DNA of 53,667 bases from NCBI GenBank assembly GCA_944323155.1, contig CALURL010000013.1, positions 1 through 53,667 on the forward strand, in the 5' to 3' direction. Position numbers and translations under genes: made by a program. This stretch comes from Candidatus Gastranaerophilales bacterium. GTDB lineage: Bacteria; Cyanobacteriota; Vampirovibrionia; Gastranaerophilales; Gastranaerophilaceae. Positions 45,241 through 53,568 of this stretch are shown piece after piece. Numbering within the stretch: position 1 is the first letter of the stretch; every line of letters begins with the position of its first letter. The notes below the pieces were generated by a model. The model was given only the letters and a program-made list of their open reading frames with translations. It had not been told where the DNA came from and made no database searches.

Positions 45241-45873
45241 CTATTGAAGGAGTTGTTCCATTATTTTGTTGTAATAGCCAAGATATAATTTCGCGTTTTT
45301 TTCATTCTTAAGTTTTTTATATACATAAGCCAGATTATAGTGAAAATCCGGTTCTGTATTTTTTAATTCAATCGCTGAAAGAAAAGCATTTTTAGCTTTT
45401 CTAAGTTCTCCTATTTTAATATATGCACATCCCAGGTTGTAATATCCATAAGGGAAATTAGGATTAATATTTAATAATTTTTTATATTGAACAATTGCTA
45501 AGTGGGGTTTATCTTCTGCAAGATAAGCATTTCCAAGATTGTAATAGGATTTATAATATGTTTCATCACAAAGTATTGCTTTTTGATACATAAAAATAGC
45601 TTCATTATTTTTGCCCTGGTCTTGTAGTATATTTCCTAGAAGAACCCAATTCTGTGCGCTTCTTTCTTCTTCTGGAATACTAAGCAATAAATCAAAAGAA
45701 TTTTTTATGTTGTTTTCTGCGTAATAGATAGTTGCTTGTTTGCTTATTGTTTCAAATTCTTTTGAAATTTTTGGCGGTTCTTTCTGCTTTTTTTTGAACG
45801 GTAATTCAGCAGCCTGTGAACTTGTGTTGTACTGTAATAATAAAGCAATTACTAAGATTAATATCCTTTTCAT
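45241..45873 (-). CDS. Exported TPR protein
   Basis: A 210-residue protein with a signal peptide (hydrophobic 4-14, cleavage near AQAAE at about 21-22) and about four TPR units (residues ~74-107, 108-141, 142-175, 176-207; e.g. YYNLGNAYLAEDKPHLAIVQY). It is probably periplasmic and protein-binding. No ribosome site. TATAAT ends seven bases before ATG, close to the leaderless layout. It ends 22 bases upstream of the HAD gene on the same strand, so the two may share a message. Confidence 0.8.
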   Translation of the reverse strand: MKRILILVIALLLQYNTSSQAAELPFKKKQKEPPKISKEFETISKQATIYYAENNIKNSFDLLLSIPEEERSAQNWVLLGNILQDQGKNNEAIFMYQKAILCDETYYKSYYNLGNAYLAEDKPHLAIVQYKKLLNINPNFPYGYYNLGCAYIKIGELRKAKNAFLSAIELKNTEPDFHYNLAYVYKKLKNEKNAKLYLGYYNKIMEQLLQ

Positions 45874-45880
45874 ATTAAAT

Positions 45881-45886
45881 ATTATA
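45881..45886 (-). promoter_or_regulatory. -10 box before exported TPR gene
   Basis: Minus strand TATAAT, ATTTAAT, ATG. Seven-base gap instead of six. No ribosome site. Confidence 0.5.
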
Positions 45887-45970
45887 GAATAAATATATTT
45901 TTTTACCAGAAATATTTGACTTTATTTTTACACATTGCATAATGTTGGTGATGTCTCTTTTACTGATTTG

Positions 45971-46008
45971 GCACCTGCACTTTTGACTCCTTTGTGCAGG
46001 TGCTCTTT
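45971..46008 (+). terminator. Long hairpin, possible terminator, downstream of recR
   Basis: A perfect ten-base stem GCACCTGCAC/GTGCAGGTGC around a 13-base loop. The T-rich side (TCTTTTT) is on the plus strand, though the flanking genes are both on the minus strand. On the recR strand it has no U-run. It may be an RNA stability structure or end an unseen antisense transcript. Confidence 0.5.
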
Positions 46009-46022
46009 TTGGCTTGATTTTA

Positions 46023-46619
46023 TTAAATTTCCCGTCTGCCTTCAATAGCTTTGGCAATTGTAATTTCGTCGGCGTATTCAAGGTCTGAACCTACAGGAAG
46101 CCCGAAGGCTATACGGGAAATTTTTATCCCGAATGGTTTTATTAGTTTACTTAAATAAAGACTTGTTGCTTCTCCTTCTACAGAAGGACTTAGGGCAAGG
46201 ATAACCTCTTTTACTTCTTCTGAAGTAAGGCGGTTTAAGAGTTCTTTTATTCTGATATCATCAGCTCCTATACCGTCCATTGGAGAGATTAACCCTTGCA
46301 ATACATGATAAAGCCCTTTGTATTCATTCGTTTTTTCAATAGCAATCAGGTCTTTAGTTTCTGCTACAACGCAAATTACGCTTCTATCGCGCTTTGTGGA
46401 TTGGCAGATTTCGCAAGGACTTGTTGATGATAAGTTAAAACAAATTTCACAGGTATGTGTATTTTGTTTTGCCTCAATAAGCGCATTTGCAAATTTTTGC
46501 ACTTCAGACATTGGCATTCTTAAAAGATAAAATGCCATTCTTTGAGCGGATTTCGGCCCTACTGATGGGAATTTCTGAAAATGTTCTATTAGTGTTGCTA
46601 TTGATTTTGGATAAATCAT
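46023..46619 (-). CDS. recR: Recombination protein RecR
   Basis: A 198-residue protein of the RecFOR pathway that loads RecA at gaps. It has an HhH motif (FQKFPSVGPKSAQRMAFYLL, 14-33), a C4 zinc finger (CEICFNLSSTSPCEICQ, about 56-73) and a Toprim domain (VICVVAETKDLIAIE near 80, LALSPSVEGEATSLYLSK near 140). The ATG overlaps the ybaB stop, the usual pairing. Normal length. Confidence 0.97.
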   Translation of the reverse strand: MIYPKSIATLIEHFQKFPSVGPKSAQRMAFYLLRMPMSEVQKFANALIEAKQNTHTCEICFNLSSTSPCEICQSTKRDRSVICVVAETKDLIAIEKTNEYKGLYHVLQGLISPMDGIGADDIRIKELLNRLTSEEVKEVILALSPSVEGEATSLYLSKLIKPFGIKISRIAFGLPVGSDLEYADEITIAKAIEGRREI

Positions 46620-46954
46620 TATAAGTTTAATCCTGGAATATTAATTCCGCCTGTTGCTTCTTTCATTTTCTTTTCCATTTCTGCAGAAGCTTTGTCACTA
46701 GCCTGGAATATTGCTGTAGAAATAATATCTTCGAGCATTTCAACTGTTTCTTCATCAACTGCTGATGGATTTTCCGGATTAATAGCCTGAGCTGTTAGTT
46801 TAATTGATTTAAATTTTCCTTGTCCGTCGCAAGTAACTTTTACGGCTCCGCCAGCAGATTCTCCTACGATTTCTGTATTTGCAAGCTCTTGTTGTGCATC
46901 TTTAAGCTTTTTTTGTATGTTCTGAGCTTGTTTCATCATTTGCATAATATTCAT
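46619..46954 (-). CDS. YbaB/EbfC nucleoid-associated protein
   Basis: A 111-residue DNA-binding protein of the YbaB family. It begins MNIMQMMKQAQNIQKKLKDAQ with a long helix. VGESAGGAVKVTCDGQGKFKSIKL is the usual core, and the end is MEKKMKEATGGINIPGL. It dimerises and coats DNA. AAGGAGG is seven bases before ATG. It precedes recR with a one-base overlap, a very common operon. Confidence 0.95.
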   Translation of the reverse strand: MNIMQMMKQAQNIQKKLKDAQQELANTEIVGESAGGAVKVTCDGQGKFKSIKLTAQAINPENPSAVDEETVEMLEDIISTAIFQASDKASAEMEKKMKEATGGINIPGLNL

Positions 46955-47005
46955 TTCTTAATATCCTCCTTGGTCTGAAATATAGATTTTTCCCTTAATT
47001 TATTA

Positions 47006-47011
47006 TACAAT
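47006..47011 (+). promoter_or_regulatory. -10 box for leaderless metalloprotease
   Basis: TACAAT, AAAAAT, ATG 47018. Six-base gap and no ribosome site. Confidence 0.5.
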
Positions 47012-47017
47012 AAAAAT

Positions 47018-47794
47018 ATGAAAAAGCACACTTATGTTTCTGAATCTTTAAAAAACGGCAGACTCATGCGCTGGACATTTATGCCTTTAAAGGTTTATAT
47101 TGCGCCTATGAAATTTTATTCTAAACAAGGGCAGGATTACAAATATAAACATATGGTTATGCGTGCGCTTGATGCATGGCAAACTGCTACTAAAGGCAGA
47201 GTTTCTTTTAAAATTGTTGATACTTTGCTTGAATCGAACGTGAATGTCGATTGGAAAAGGGTTGAGAGAAAAGCTTTAGGACATTGTTATTTTTCATTTG
47301 ACGGTGCAAACAGGCTTTATGGGGCTGAGGTTGCTATTGGACTTACTGAAGGTATTGTCCATGCTGATTATATGGACGAAAGTGAGGTTTACCATACAAT
47401 TTTGCATGAAATAGGGCATGCAATCGGTTTAGGTCACAGCCCTTACAAAACAGATATTATGTATACGCCGCACCAAAAAGGAATCAATAATATATCTGCA
47501 GGTGATGTTTTAACAGTAAACTGGCTTTATTCATTGCCGCAGGGAGCTACTGTATCAGAAATCGCTTCAAAGTATGGTGTTGGAGGAAGTGATATTGATG
47601 AGATTATTGCAAAATACATTGATAAGAAAACTCCGAGTGAATTTGAAAAGGTTAAACAAAATATACAAACTCCAAAGCGTGATTTGCTTGAAGAATCAGA
47701 AGCTATTGCAAATTTAAGAAAATACCACCTTGCTTTACAAAATGTTCAAATACCATCTGATGTAAAAGATTTCTTCAAGAAACCAAAACAATAA
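47018..47794 (+). CDS. Matrixin-like zinc metalloprotease
   Basis: A 258-residue protein with the metzincin zinc motif H130-E-x2-H-x5-H140 (HEIGHAIGLGHS) and the downstream Met-turn (M148, DIMYTPHQ). This matches peptidase M10/matrixin catalytic domains. The upstream ~120 residues follow the matrixin layout (MVMRALDAWQTAT, then GHCYF...). There is no signal peptide or prodomain, so the enzyme may be cytosolic or leave by a non-Sec path. The C-terminal ~80 residues (from about 175) look like a small helical repeat or LysM-like tail and are of unknown use. No ribosome site; leaderless geometry. Confidence 0.8.
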   Translation: MKKHTYVSESLKNGRLMRWTFMPLKVYIAPMKFYSKQGQDYKYKHMVMRALDAWQTATKGRVSFKIVDTLLESNVNVDWKRVERKALGHCYFSFDGANRLYGAEVAIGLTEGIVHADYMDESEVYHTILHEIGHAIGLGHSPYKTDIMYTPHQKGINNISAGDVLTVNWLYSLPQGATVSEIASKYGVGGSDIDEIIAKYIDKKTPSEFEKVKQNIQTPKRDLLEESEAIANLRKYHLALQNVQIPSDVKDFFKKPKQ

Positions 47795-48529
47795 TTATTT
47801 TATTAAGTAATCAATTCTGAAATCTTTTAATAACTTATTAAAGAAATCTTTATTTTTAAGAATATTTTCTTTTGTCAAAATCATGGTGAAGCCTTCTAAA
47901 AATTTATGTTCTTCACGATTAAATTTCCCTTTTCTTATTGCTTGAATGTAATCGGCTAATATTTGATTCCCTTTTTTTAGAAATGCTTCTTCATCTATGG
48001 ATTTATCGACAAGCAGTCTTTTTGCCTTTTCCGAAAAATATTCAAGCTTTTCTGGAGAATTATCTATGACTTTGCCTTGAAGGTGTGAAGTCAGTTCCTT
48101 AAGATTATCTATTGCCGGTTCAAATTTCATCTTAGAATGAAAATAAATAGCTTTGCTCAGGCTGCTGAGTTTAATAAGCGGATAATTGTTTTCTAAAAGC
48201 TCCATTATGCTGCATAAGTGCATAATAGTTCCATAACCTTTTTTATAATTTATTTCTTCCAGAGTTTTCATATCGCTGTTATAAATTTGCTGTATAGCTT
48301 TGTAGTAATGTAATTCATTTTCTGCCAGTGGATTGTTTTTGTTATCGTAAATTTTTACTGTTTCTCGAAAATTGTCAAGAAAATTCCCCTCTGATTTCAC
48401 AAAGCAGTCATTGCTATACCTATCTTTGCATACGAAATCTTCAAAAACAAATCTTTTGTTTTCGTCGTCCTTTGTTCTTTTGAATTTTAGCTGCCCAAAG
48501 CTTATTTCTGAAAAATTTTTTATCTGCAT
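47795..48529 (-). CDS. GNAT-like acetyltransferase domain protein (tentative)
   Basis: A 244-residue cytosolic protein. Residues about 95-145 (KKGYGTIMHLCSIMEL, then LIKLSSLSKAIYFHSKMKF) follow the GNAT motif-A to motif-B pattern, the acetyl-CoA loop plus the 'A-x-x-F-Y-x-K-x-G-F' tail. The N-terminal ~80 residues (NFSEISFGQLKFKR...) and C-terminal helices are not recognised. So it may acetylate an unknown amine. The evidence is thin. It runs convergent to the protease gene with no gap. Confidence 0.5.
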   Translation of the reverse strand: MQIKNFSEISFGQLKFKRTKDDENKRFVFEDFVCKDRYSNDCFVKSEGNFLDNFRETVKIYDNKNNPLAENELHYYKAIQQIYNSDMKTLEEINYKKGYGTIMHLCSIMELLENNYPLIKLSSLSKAIYFHSKMKFEPAIDNLKELTSHLQGKVIDNSPEKLEYFSEKAKRLLVDKSIDEEAFLKKGNQILADYIQAIRKGKFNREEHKFLEGFTMILTKENILKNKDFFNKLLKDFRIDYLIK

Positions 48530-48631
48530 GGTATTCTATGTAAAAACCGTAAATGTAAAAAATTGCCATATTTTATTTTTAGAGTATAATACTTGTGTAT
48601 TAAATAAATATTTTTATAGGGATATAATATT

Positions 48632-49495
48632 ATGACAGTTCAAGATTGGTTTGAAAAACGTAAAGAAGCTCAAATTAAAAGACGAGAATTAGAAGCCAGA
48701 GCAGAAGTTGAAAAAAATCCTGATTTGTGGACAAAATGTGTTCACTGCGACGCTCAGCTTTTGAAAAAAGATTTACAAGATAATGACATGGTTTGTCCGG
48801 TCTGCAATTATCATTTCAGAATAAATGCAAAAACAAGAATTGCACAATTGTTTGATGAGGGCTCTTTTGAAGAATTATTTAAAGAGGTTTTGCCGACAGA
48901 TCCTCTGGAATTTGTTGATACCGAAAGTTACAAAGACAGGCTTGCAAGAGCTCATGAAAAGACTGGTCTAGATGAAGCTGTAATTACGGGTATTGCGACT
49001 ATTGAAGGACATAAGGTCGCAACTGCCGTTATGGATTTTGATTTTATGGGCGGGTCTATGGGAAGCGTTGTCGGTGAAAAAGTTACAAGAATTGTTGAAA
49101 AAGCTATTGAATTAAGATTGCCGGTTCTTGTTGTTACTTCATCAGGCGGTGCAAGAATGCAGGAAAGCGCTTTAAGTCTAATGCAGATGGCAAAAACTTC
49201 CTGTGCGGTTTCACGTCTTGATGATGAAGGGCTTTTATATATAAATCTTTTAACAGAACCTACATTTGGCGGTGTTACTGCAAGCTTCGGAATGCTCGGT
49301 GATATTATCATTGCAGAACAAGGTGCCAGAATTGGTTTTGCTGGACGCAGAGTTATTGAACAAACTATAAGACAAAAACTTCCGTCTGATTTCCAAACAG
49401 CAGAATATCTGTTGAAATACGGTCAGGTTGATATTGTTTCTCCACGTAAAAAGCTGAGGGGAACTCTGGCAAAAATTTTGGAAATGCACAGTTAG
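48632..49495 (+). CDS. accD: Acetyl-CoA carboxylase carboxyltransferase subunit beta
   Basis: A 287-residue subunit that transfers carboxyl from carboxybiotin to acetyl-CoA, with AccA, at the entry to fatty acid synthesis. The N-terminal zinc ribbon has CVHC (about 36-39) and CPVC (about 56-59). The crotonase-like core includes GGSMGSVVGEK (near 130), VTSSGGARMQES (near 168) and EPTFGGVTASF. AGGGAT is the ribosome site. It is the first gene of accD-accA-prmA-small-kdsB. Confidence 0.97.
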   Translation: MTVQDWFEKRKEAQIKRRELEARAEVEKNPDLWTKCVHCDAQLLKKDLQDNDMVCPVCNYHFRINAKTRIAQLFDEGSFEELFKEVLPTDPLEFVDTESYKDRLARAHEKTGLDEAVITGIATIEGHKVATAVMDFDFMGGSMGSVVGEKVTRIVEKAIELRLPVLVVTSSGGARMQESALSLMQMAKTSCAVSRLDDEGLLYINLLTEPTFGGVTASFGMLGDIIIAEQGARIGFAGRRVIEQTIRQKLPSDFQTAEYLLKYGQVDIVSPRKKLRGTLAKILEMHS

Positions 49496-49525
49496 TTATG
49501 AATTTTAATATGAGGTATAATATTA

Positions 49526-50479
49526 ATGACAGCAGTTTTGGATTTTGAAAAACCAATTGTGGAAATTCAAGAAAAAATTGAAGAATTAAAGAAAATAAGT
49601 TTGGAGTCAGGCATGGATTTGAGCAAAGAAATTGACACTTTTGAACAGCAAGCTGAAGATTATCGTAAAGAATTGTACGCGAATCTTAAGCCTTCACAAA
49701 AGCTGCAGATTGCAAGACATCCTGAAAGACCTAACTTTTTGGATTATGTAAACCATATTTGTGAAGATTTTGTGGAACTTCACGGCGATAGAGAAGGTAT
49801 GGATGACAGAGCTATAATCGGCGGACTTGCTAAAATTAACGGTAAACCTGTTATGATTATAGGTACAATGAAGGGTAAGTCTACTAAAGAAAATCTTGAG
49901 TATAATTTTGGAATGCCTCAGCCTCAAGGTTATAGAAAAGCTTTAAGATTGTTTAAACATGCTGATAAATTTAATATTCCTGTTGTAACTCTAATTGATA
50001 CACCGGGGGCATATCCTGGAATTAGTGCAGAAGAAACAAATCAGGGCGGCGCTATTGCTGTTAACCTTCGTGATATGGCAAAATTAAAAGTCCCTGTAAT
50101 TGCCATTATTACCGGAGAGGGCTGTTCCGGCGGTGCTTTAGGACTTGCTGTAGCAAATAAAGTATTTTTACTTGAACATGCTTACTACACCGTAATTTCA
50201 CCGGAAGGCTGTGCTTCTATTCTTTGGCGTGATGCAACAAAAGCTTCTGAAGCTGCTGATGCTTTAAAAATTACGGCTAAGGATTTGTTGAAATTTGATA
50301 TTATTGATGGCGAAATTAAAGAACCTGTTGGCGGTGCTCATACTGATTATGATACTATTTCTGCTAACATGAAAAAAACTATTCTTGACAGCCTTGAAGA
50401 ACTTTCTAAAATGTCCAAAGATGATTTGAAGAAACAGCGTTATGAAAAGTTCAGAAAAATGGGTGCTTTTTTGGAGTAA
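49526..50479 (+). CDS. accA: Acetyl-CoA carboxylase carboxyltransferase subunit alpha
   Basis: A 317-residue partner of AccD. The N-terminal helices (about 5-60) lead into the core with RPNFLDYVNHICEDFVELHGDR (about 70), GMPQPQGYRKALRL (about 130), TLIDTPGAYPGISAEE (about 155-170) and ITGEGCSGGALGLAV (about 190). GAGGT lies before ATG. It lies 30 bases after accD, and prmA starts seven bases beyond. accD and accA being adjacent but separate, not fused, is the bacterial type. Confidence 0.97.
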   Translation: MTAVLDFEKPIVEIQEKIEELKKISLESGMDLSKEIDTFEQQAEDYRKELYANLKPSQKLQIARHPERPNFLDYVNHICEDFVELHGDREGMDDRAIIGGLAKINGKPVMIIGTMKGKSTKENLEYNFGMPQPQGYRKALRLFKHADKFNIPVVTLIDTPGAYPGISAEETNQGGAIAVNLRDMAKLKVPVIAIITGEGCSGGALGLAVANKVFLLEHAYYTVISPEGCASILWRDATKASEAADALKITAKDLLKFDIIDGEIKEPVGGAHTDYDTISANMKKTILDSLEELSKMSKDDLKKQRYEKFRKMGAFLE

Positions 50480-50485
50480 TCATTT

Positions 50486-51385
50486 ATGTCTGATTATTTT
50501 GAATTGCAAATAAAAATTAACCCTGAAATTTCTGAAATAGTTTCAGAGATGTTTTTTGAAAATTTTGACTGTGAAGGTATTGTTCTTGCAGAAGAAGCGT
50601 ACAAAGATTTGGAAATGATTTCTACTACTGAAGGAACTTTAAAAGTATTTTTACGAACTTTAGATAGTAACATTGATTCTAAAATTTCACAACTTCGTTC
50701 ATTGCTTTGCTCTCGTGGCCTGACTAATGAAGAATTAGGCAGCTGGGATTTTACTGTTATTGAAAAAGAAAATGAAGACTGGTCAAAAAAGTGGAAAGAA
50801 AAGTGGGATGTAACCCATGTATCCAGTCGAATTACGGTAGTTCCAGACTGGATTGACTATACTCCTGCTAGTGCTGATGAAGTTATTATAAAGCTTGAAC
50901 CTGGCTGTGCATTTGGAACAGGTACTCACCAGACAACACAGTTATGCATGAAGGCTATTGAAAAATATATGCCTCATAATGCAAAAGTTGCTGATATCGG
51001 TATGGGGTCAGGAATTCTGGCAATTTGTGCTAAAAAATTCGGAGCTTCATATGTTTATGGTTGTGACAACGATGAAACAGTAATAGATGTAGCTAGAGAA
51101 AATGCATTAAAGAACAATGTAGATTGTGTTTTTGAATTAAATACCGCAGATAAAATTAATGAAAAATTCGATTTTGTGCTTGCAAATATTCTTCATAATG
51201 TATTGGCTGAAATTATGGGCGATTTGAAAAATATTATGAAGGAAGGCGCAATTTTAATTCTGTCTGGTATTCTTGATGAAAAAAAATCAGTCGTACTTGA
51301 GGCAATAAAGAAACACAATCTGGAACTTATTGAAGAAGCTCATCAGGATCAGTGGGTCGCGTTTATTGTAAGTAAGGAGGCTTAA
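50486..51385 (+). CDS. prmA: Ribosomal protein L11 methyltransferase
   Basis: A 299-residue methyltransferase that trimethylates L11. The N-terminal substrate-recognition part (1-60) precedes a linker and the SAM domain, with CAFGTGTHQTT near 150 and VADIGMGSGILAICAKK near 170. ANILHNVL is the later motif near 233. It lies seven bases after accA and ends one base into the next ATG. GGAG is the ribosome site. Confidence 0.92.
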   Translation: MSDYFELQIKINPEISEIVSEMFFENFDCEGIVLAEEAYKDLEMISTTEGTLKVFLRTLDSNIDSKISQLRSLLCSRGLTNEELGSWDFTVIEKENEDWSKKWKEKWDVTHVSSRITVVPDWIDYTPASADEVIIKLEPGCAFGTGTHQTTQLCMKAIEKYMPHNAKVADIGMGSGILAICAKKFGASYVYGCDNDETVIDVARENALKNNVDCVFELNTADKINEKFDFVLANILHNVLAEIMGDLKNIMKEGAILILSGILDEKKSVVLEAIKKHNLELIEEAHQDQWVAFIVSKEA

Positions 51386-51588
51386 TGGCAGTCGTATATT
51401 CAGGGAAATTTTTAACTTGGCGAGGATACTTATTTATTTGTTTCCATTTTATAGTGTTAACTGCTTTTCAAGACTTTTTTTCTCAATTTGCAATTTTACG
51501 TTCTGAATATTTTTGGATTTCTTATGTTTGCTTTTGGTTTTTAGTAGCTGGGATTTATGATAAATGTAAAGGAAAGAAAAATGAATAA
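51385..51588 (+). CDS. Small membrane protein of unknown function
   Basis: A 67-residue protein with two hydrophobic helices (about 13-29 and 43-57) and a charged tail (DKCKGKKNE). AAGGAGG precedes ATG and the ATG overlaps the prmA stop by one base. The gene ends just inside kdsB. It is translated with its neighbours, but its role is unknown. Confidence 0.6.
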   Translation: MAVVYSGKFLTWRGYLFICFHFIVLTAFQDFFSQFAILRSEYFWISYVCFWFLVAGIYDKCKGKKNE

Positions 51589-52330
51589 TAAAACAGCAAT
51601 AATTATACCGGCCCGTTATGGCTCTTCAAGACTAGAGGGCAAGCCGTTAATAGTAGTTGGTGGAAAACCTATTATTCAGTGGGTTTATGAAAAAGCTCAA
51701 GCAGCAAAACTCGCGGATATGATTATTGTAGCTACAGACGATGAACGTATTTTTAATGCGGTTAAAGCATTTGGCGGAAATGTAGAAATGACTTCAGTTA
51801 ATCACAAGTGCGGCTCAGACAGAATTAAAGAAGTTGTAATGCGTCATCCTGAAATTGCTTATATTGTAAATTTACAAGGTGATGAACCTTTAATTAAACC
51901 AGAAAGCATTGATGAAGTTATTAAAAATGTAAAAGATGATGAAAATGCAGATATTTCTACTCTGATACGCATAATTGATGATAAAAAAGAAGTTGATAAT
52001 CCTAATCTTGTCAAATGTGTAATTGATAATTTCGGTTATGCTATGTATTTTTCACGCTCAAAAATTCCATTTGAACGTAATGAGAATAAGTCAGATTTTT
52101 ACGGACATCTTGGTATTTATGGTTACAAACGTGCAGCTCTTATAAAAATGACAGAACTTCCGCAGTCATCTTATGAATTGTCAGAAAGTCTTGAACAACT
52201 TCGAGCATTGCAAAATGGCATGAAAATAAAGACTTCCGTAGTTGATTTTAAACCTGTTGGAATTGATACAAAAGAAGATTTAAAACAATTTGAGTCAATA
52301 GTTGCAAACAACAATCTAAGCTTTAAATAG
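51581..52330 (+). CDS. kdsB: 3-deoxy-manno-octulosonate cytidylyltransferase
   Basis: A 249-residue nucleotidyltransferase that makes CMP-Kdo from Kdo and CTP, needed for lipopolysaccharide. The N-terminal IIPARYGSSRLEGKPL (about 6-21) is the CTP loop. VATDDERI, SGTDR-type CGSDRIKEV (about 84) and VNLQGDEPLIKP (about 98-109) follow, and the end carries GIDTKEDL. The start 51581 has AAAGGA; an in-frame ATG 24 bases earlier lies within the previous gene. Its presence argues for a diderm envelope with Kdo. Confidence 0.95.
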   Translation: MNNKTAIIIPARYGSSRLEGKPLIVVGGKPIIQWVYEKAQAAKLADMIIVATDDERIFNAVKAFGGNVEMTSVNHKCGSDRIKEVVMRHPEIAYIVNLQGDEPLIKPESIDEVIKNVKDDENADISTLIRIIDDKKEVDNPNLVKCVIDNFGYAMYFSRSKIPFERNENKSDFYGHLGIYGYKRAALIKMTELPQSSYELSESLEQLRALQNGMKIKTSVVDFKPVGIDTKEDLKQFESIVANNNLSFK

Positions 52331-52537
52331 TGTGCTTGGATTGATATTAAAGAGTTTTGCAATTTTTAACATCATATTAAGACTAATTCTTTCTTTTTTA
52401 TTCTCAACTCTACTAATAAATTCTCTTGAACAATTTAGCTTTTCAGCTAATGCTTCTTGAGACAGCTTTTCTTTAGTACGAAGTTTTTTAATATTGTCAG
52501 ATATGATATTGTGATAAGTTAATTCATATTTTTCCAT
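52316..52537 (-). CDS. XRE-family helix-turn-helix regulator
   Basis: A 73-residue single-domain DNA-binding protein. Residues about 12-68 form the Cro/C1-type HTH (IKKLRTKEKLSQEALAEKLN, then SREFISRVENKKERIS). It has no effector domain. It overlaps the end of convergent kdsB by 15 bases. No ribosome site; -10-like TTTAAT stands six bases before ATG. It could control itself or the adjacent regulator, but no operator is evident. Confidence 0.85.
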   Translation of the reverse strand: MEKYELTYHNIISDNIKKLRTKEKLSQEALAEKLNCSREFISRVENKKERISLNMMLKIAKLFNINPSTLFKA

Positions 52538-52543
52538 ATCAAT

Positions 52544-52549
52544 ATTAAA
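52544..52549 (-). promoter_or_regulatory. -10 box for leaderless XRE gene
   Basis: Minus strand TTTAAT, ATTGAT, ATG. Five of six match TATAAT. Six-base gap, no ribosome site. Confidence 0.45.
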
Positions 52550-52751
52550 TAAAGTTATTATGATTTATTCTATGAAGTTTTTCATCACACATATGTCTAT
52601 TTTATAGATTACCTATAACTTTAGTATGGAAAACTAATACAAAAATAGAATATTTTGAAAAAAGTACTTGCAATTTTTGTAAACTTAAATTAATATATTA
52701 TTACAATTATTCAAAAAAATTTAAAAAAATAAATATTTTTTAATATTTAGA

Positions 52752-52757
52752 TATAAT
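52752..52757 (+). promoter_or_regulatory. -10 box upstream of the RpaB-like regulator
   Basis: A perfect TATAAT 44 bases before ATG, with AAAGGA ahead of the start. No clear -35, so activation or an alternative sigma factor is possible. Confidence 0.4.
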
Positions 52758-52795
52758 GTTAAAGTGTTAGATTATTTATAACAAAGGAAAAGACT

Positions 52796-53545
52796 ATGAC
52801 TGAAAATGCAGAAATGCCTAATGAAACAGAAGATCGTCAAAGAATCCTTTTGGCGGACGATGAAGCAAGTATTAGACGAATTCTAGAAACTCGTTTAAAA
52901 ATGGCTGGTTATGACGTTTATACTGCTCAAGACGGAGAAGAAGCAATAAACGCATTCAATAAGTATAATCCTGATTTGGTAGTCTTAGATGTAATGATGC
53001 CAAAGGTTGATGGTTATGGTGTTACAAGAGAAATAAGAAGAACATCTGATGTTCCTATAATAATATTAACTGCTCTAGGTGATGTTTCCGAAAGAATTAC
53101 CGGACTAGAATTAGGAGCAGATGATTATGTAATAAAACCATTTAGCCCAAAAGAATTGGAAGCCAGAGTAAAAGCAGTTTTGAGAAGGACAAATAATCGT
53201 GAAACCGCAGCTCCAACAGGCAAAGTCGCAAAGAATGTAATTACAACTGGTAATATCAAAATAGATACAGCAAGACGTCAAGTCTTTAGAAAAAATGAAA
53301 GAATTCGTTTAACAGGAATGGAATTTAGTTTATTAGAATTGTTAGTTAATAATTCTGGTCAAGCTTTTTCAAGAAATGAAATTTTGCAGCATGTTTGGGC
53401 ATATCCGCCAGATCATAGAATTGATACCCGTGTAGTTGATGTTCATATTTCAAGGTTACGTTCAAAATTGGAAACAGATCCGACTAATCCGGAATTGATT
53501 CTAACAGCGCGCGGAATCGGTTATATGTTTCAGAGAATTAGTTAG
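52796..53545 (+). CDS. OmpR-family response regulator, RpaB/Ycf27-like
   Basis: A 249-residue regulator. The receiver domain (about 16-130) has the acidic pocket D21/D22 and phospho-acceptor D65 (VVLDVMMPK), with the Lys in YVIKPFSP. The winged-helix DNA-binding domain (about 150-247) contains RLTGMEFSLLELL and RVVDVHISRLRSKLE. The sequence DDEASIRRILETRLKMAGYDV and LTALGDV-x-ERITGLELGADDYV are very close to cyanobacterial RpaB, known for redox/light stress control. Here, in a probably non-photosynthetic relative, the stimulus differs. No kinase is adjacent. Confidence 0.9.
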   Translation: MTENAEMPNETEDRQRILLADDEASIRRILETRLKMAGYDVYTAQDGEEAINAFNKYNPDLVVLDVMMPKVDGYGVTREIRRTSDVPIIILTALGDVSERITGLELGADDYVIKPFSPKELEARVKAVLRRTNNRETAAPTGKVAKNVITTGNIKIDTARRQVFRKNERIRLTGMEFSLLELLVNNSGQAFSRNEILQHVWAYPPDHRIDTRVVDVHISRLRSKLETDPTNPELILTARGIGYMFQRIS

Positions 53546-53568
53546 AAATTATTCTTTTATATAAAATA

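Noticed and set aside
45875-46081. 68-codon minus-strand frame overlapping the end of recR
   Set aside because: It overlaps recR in another frame, covers the hairpin and has no ribosome site. Very Lys/Gln-rich, typical of a shadow frame.
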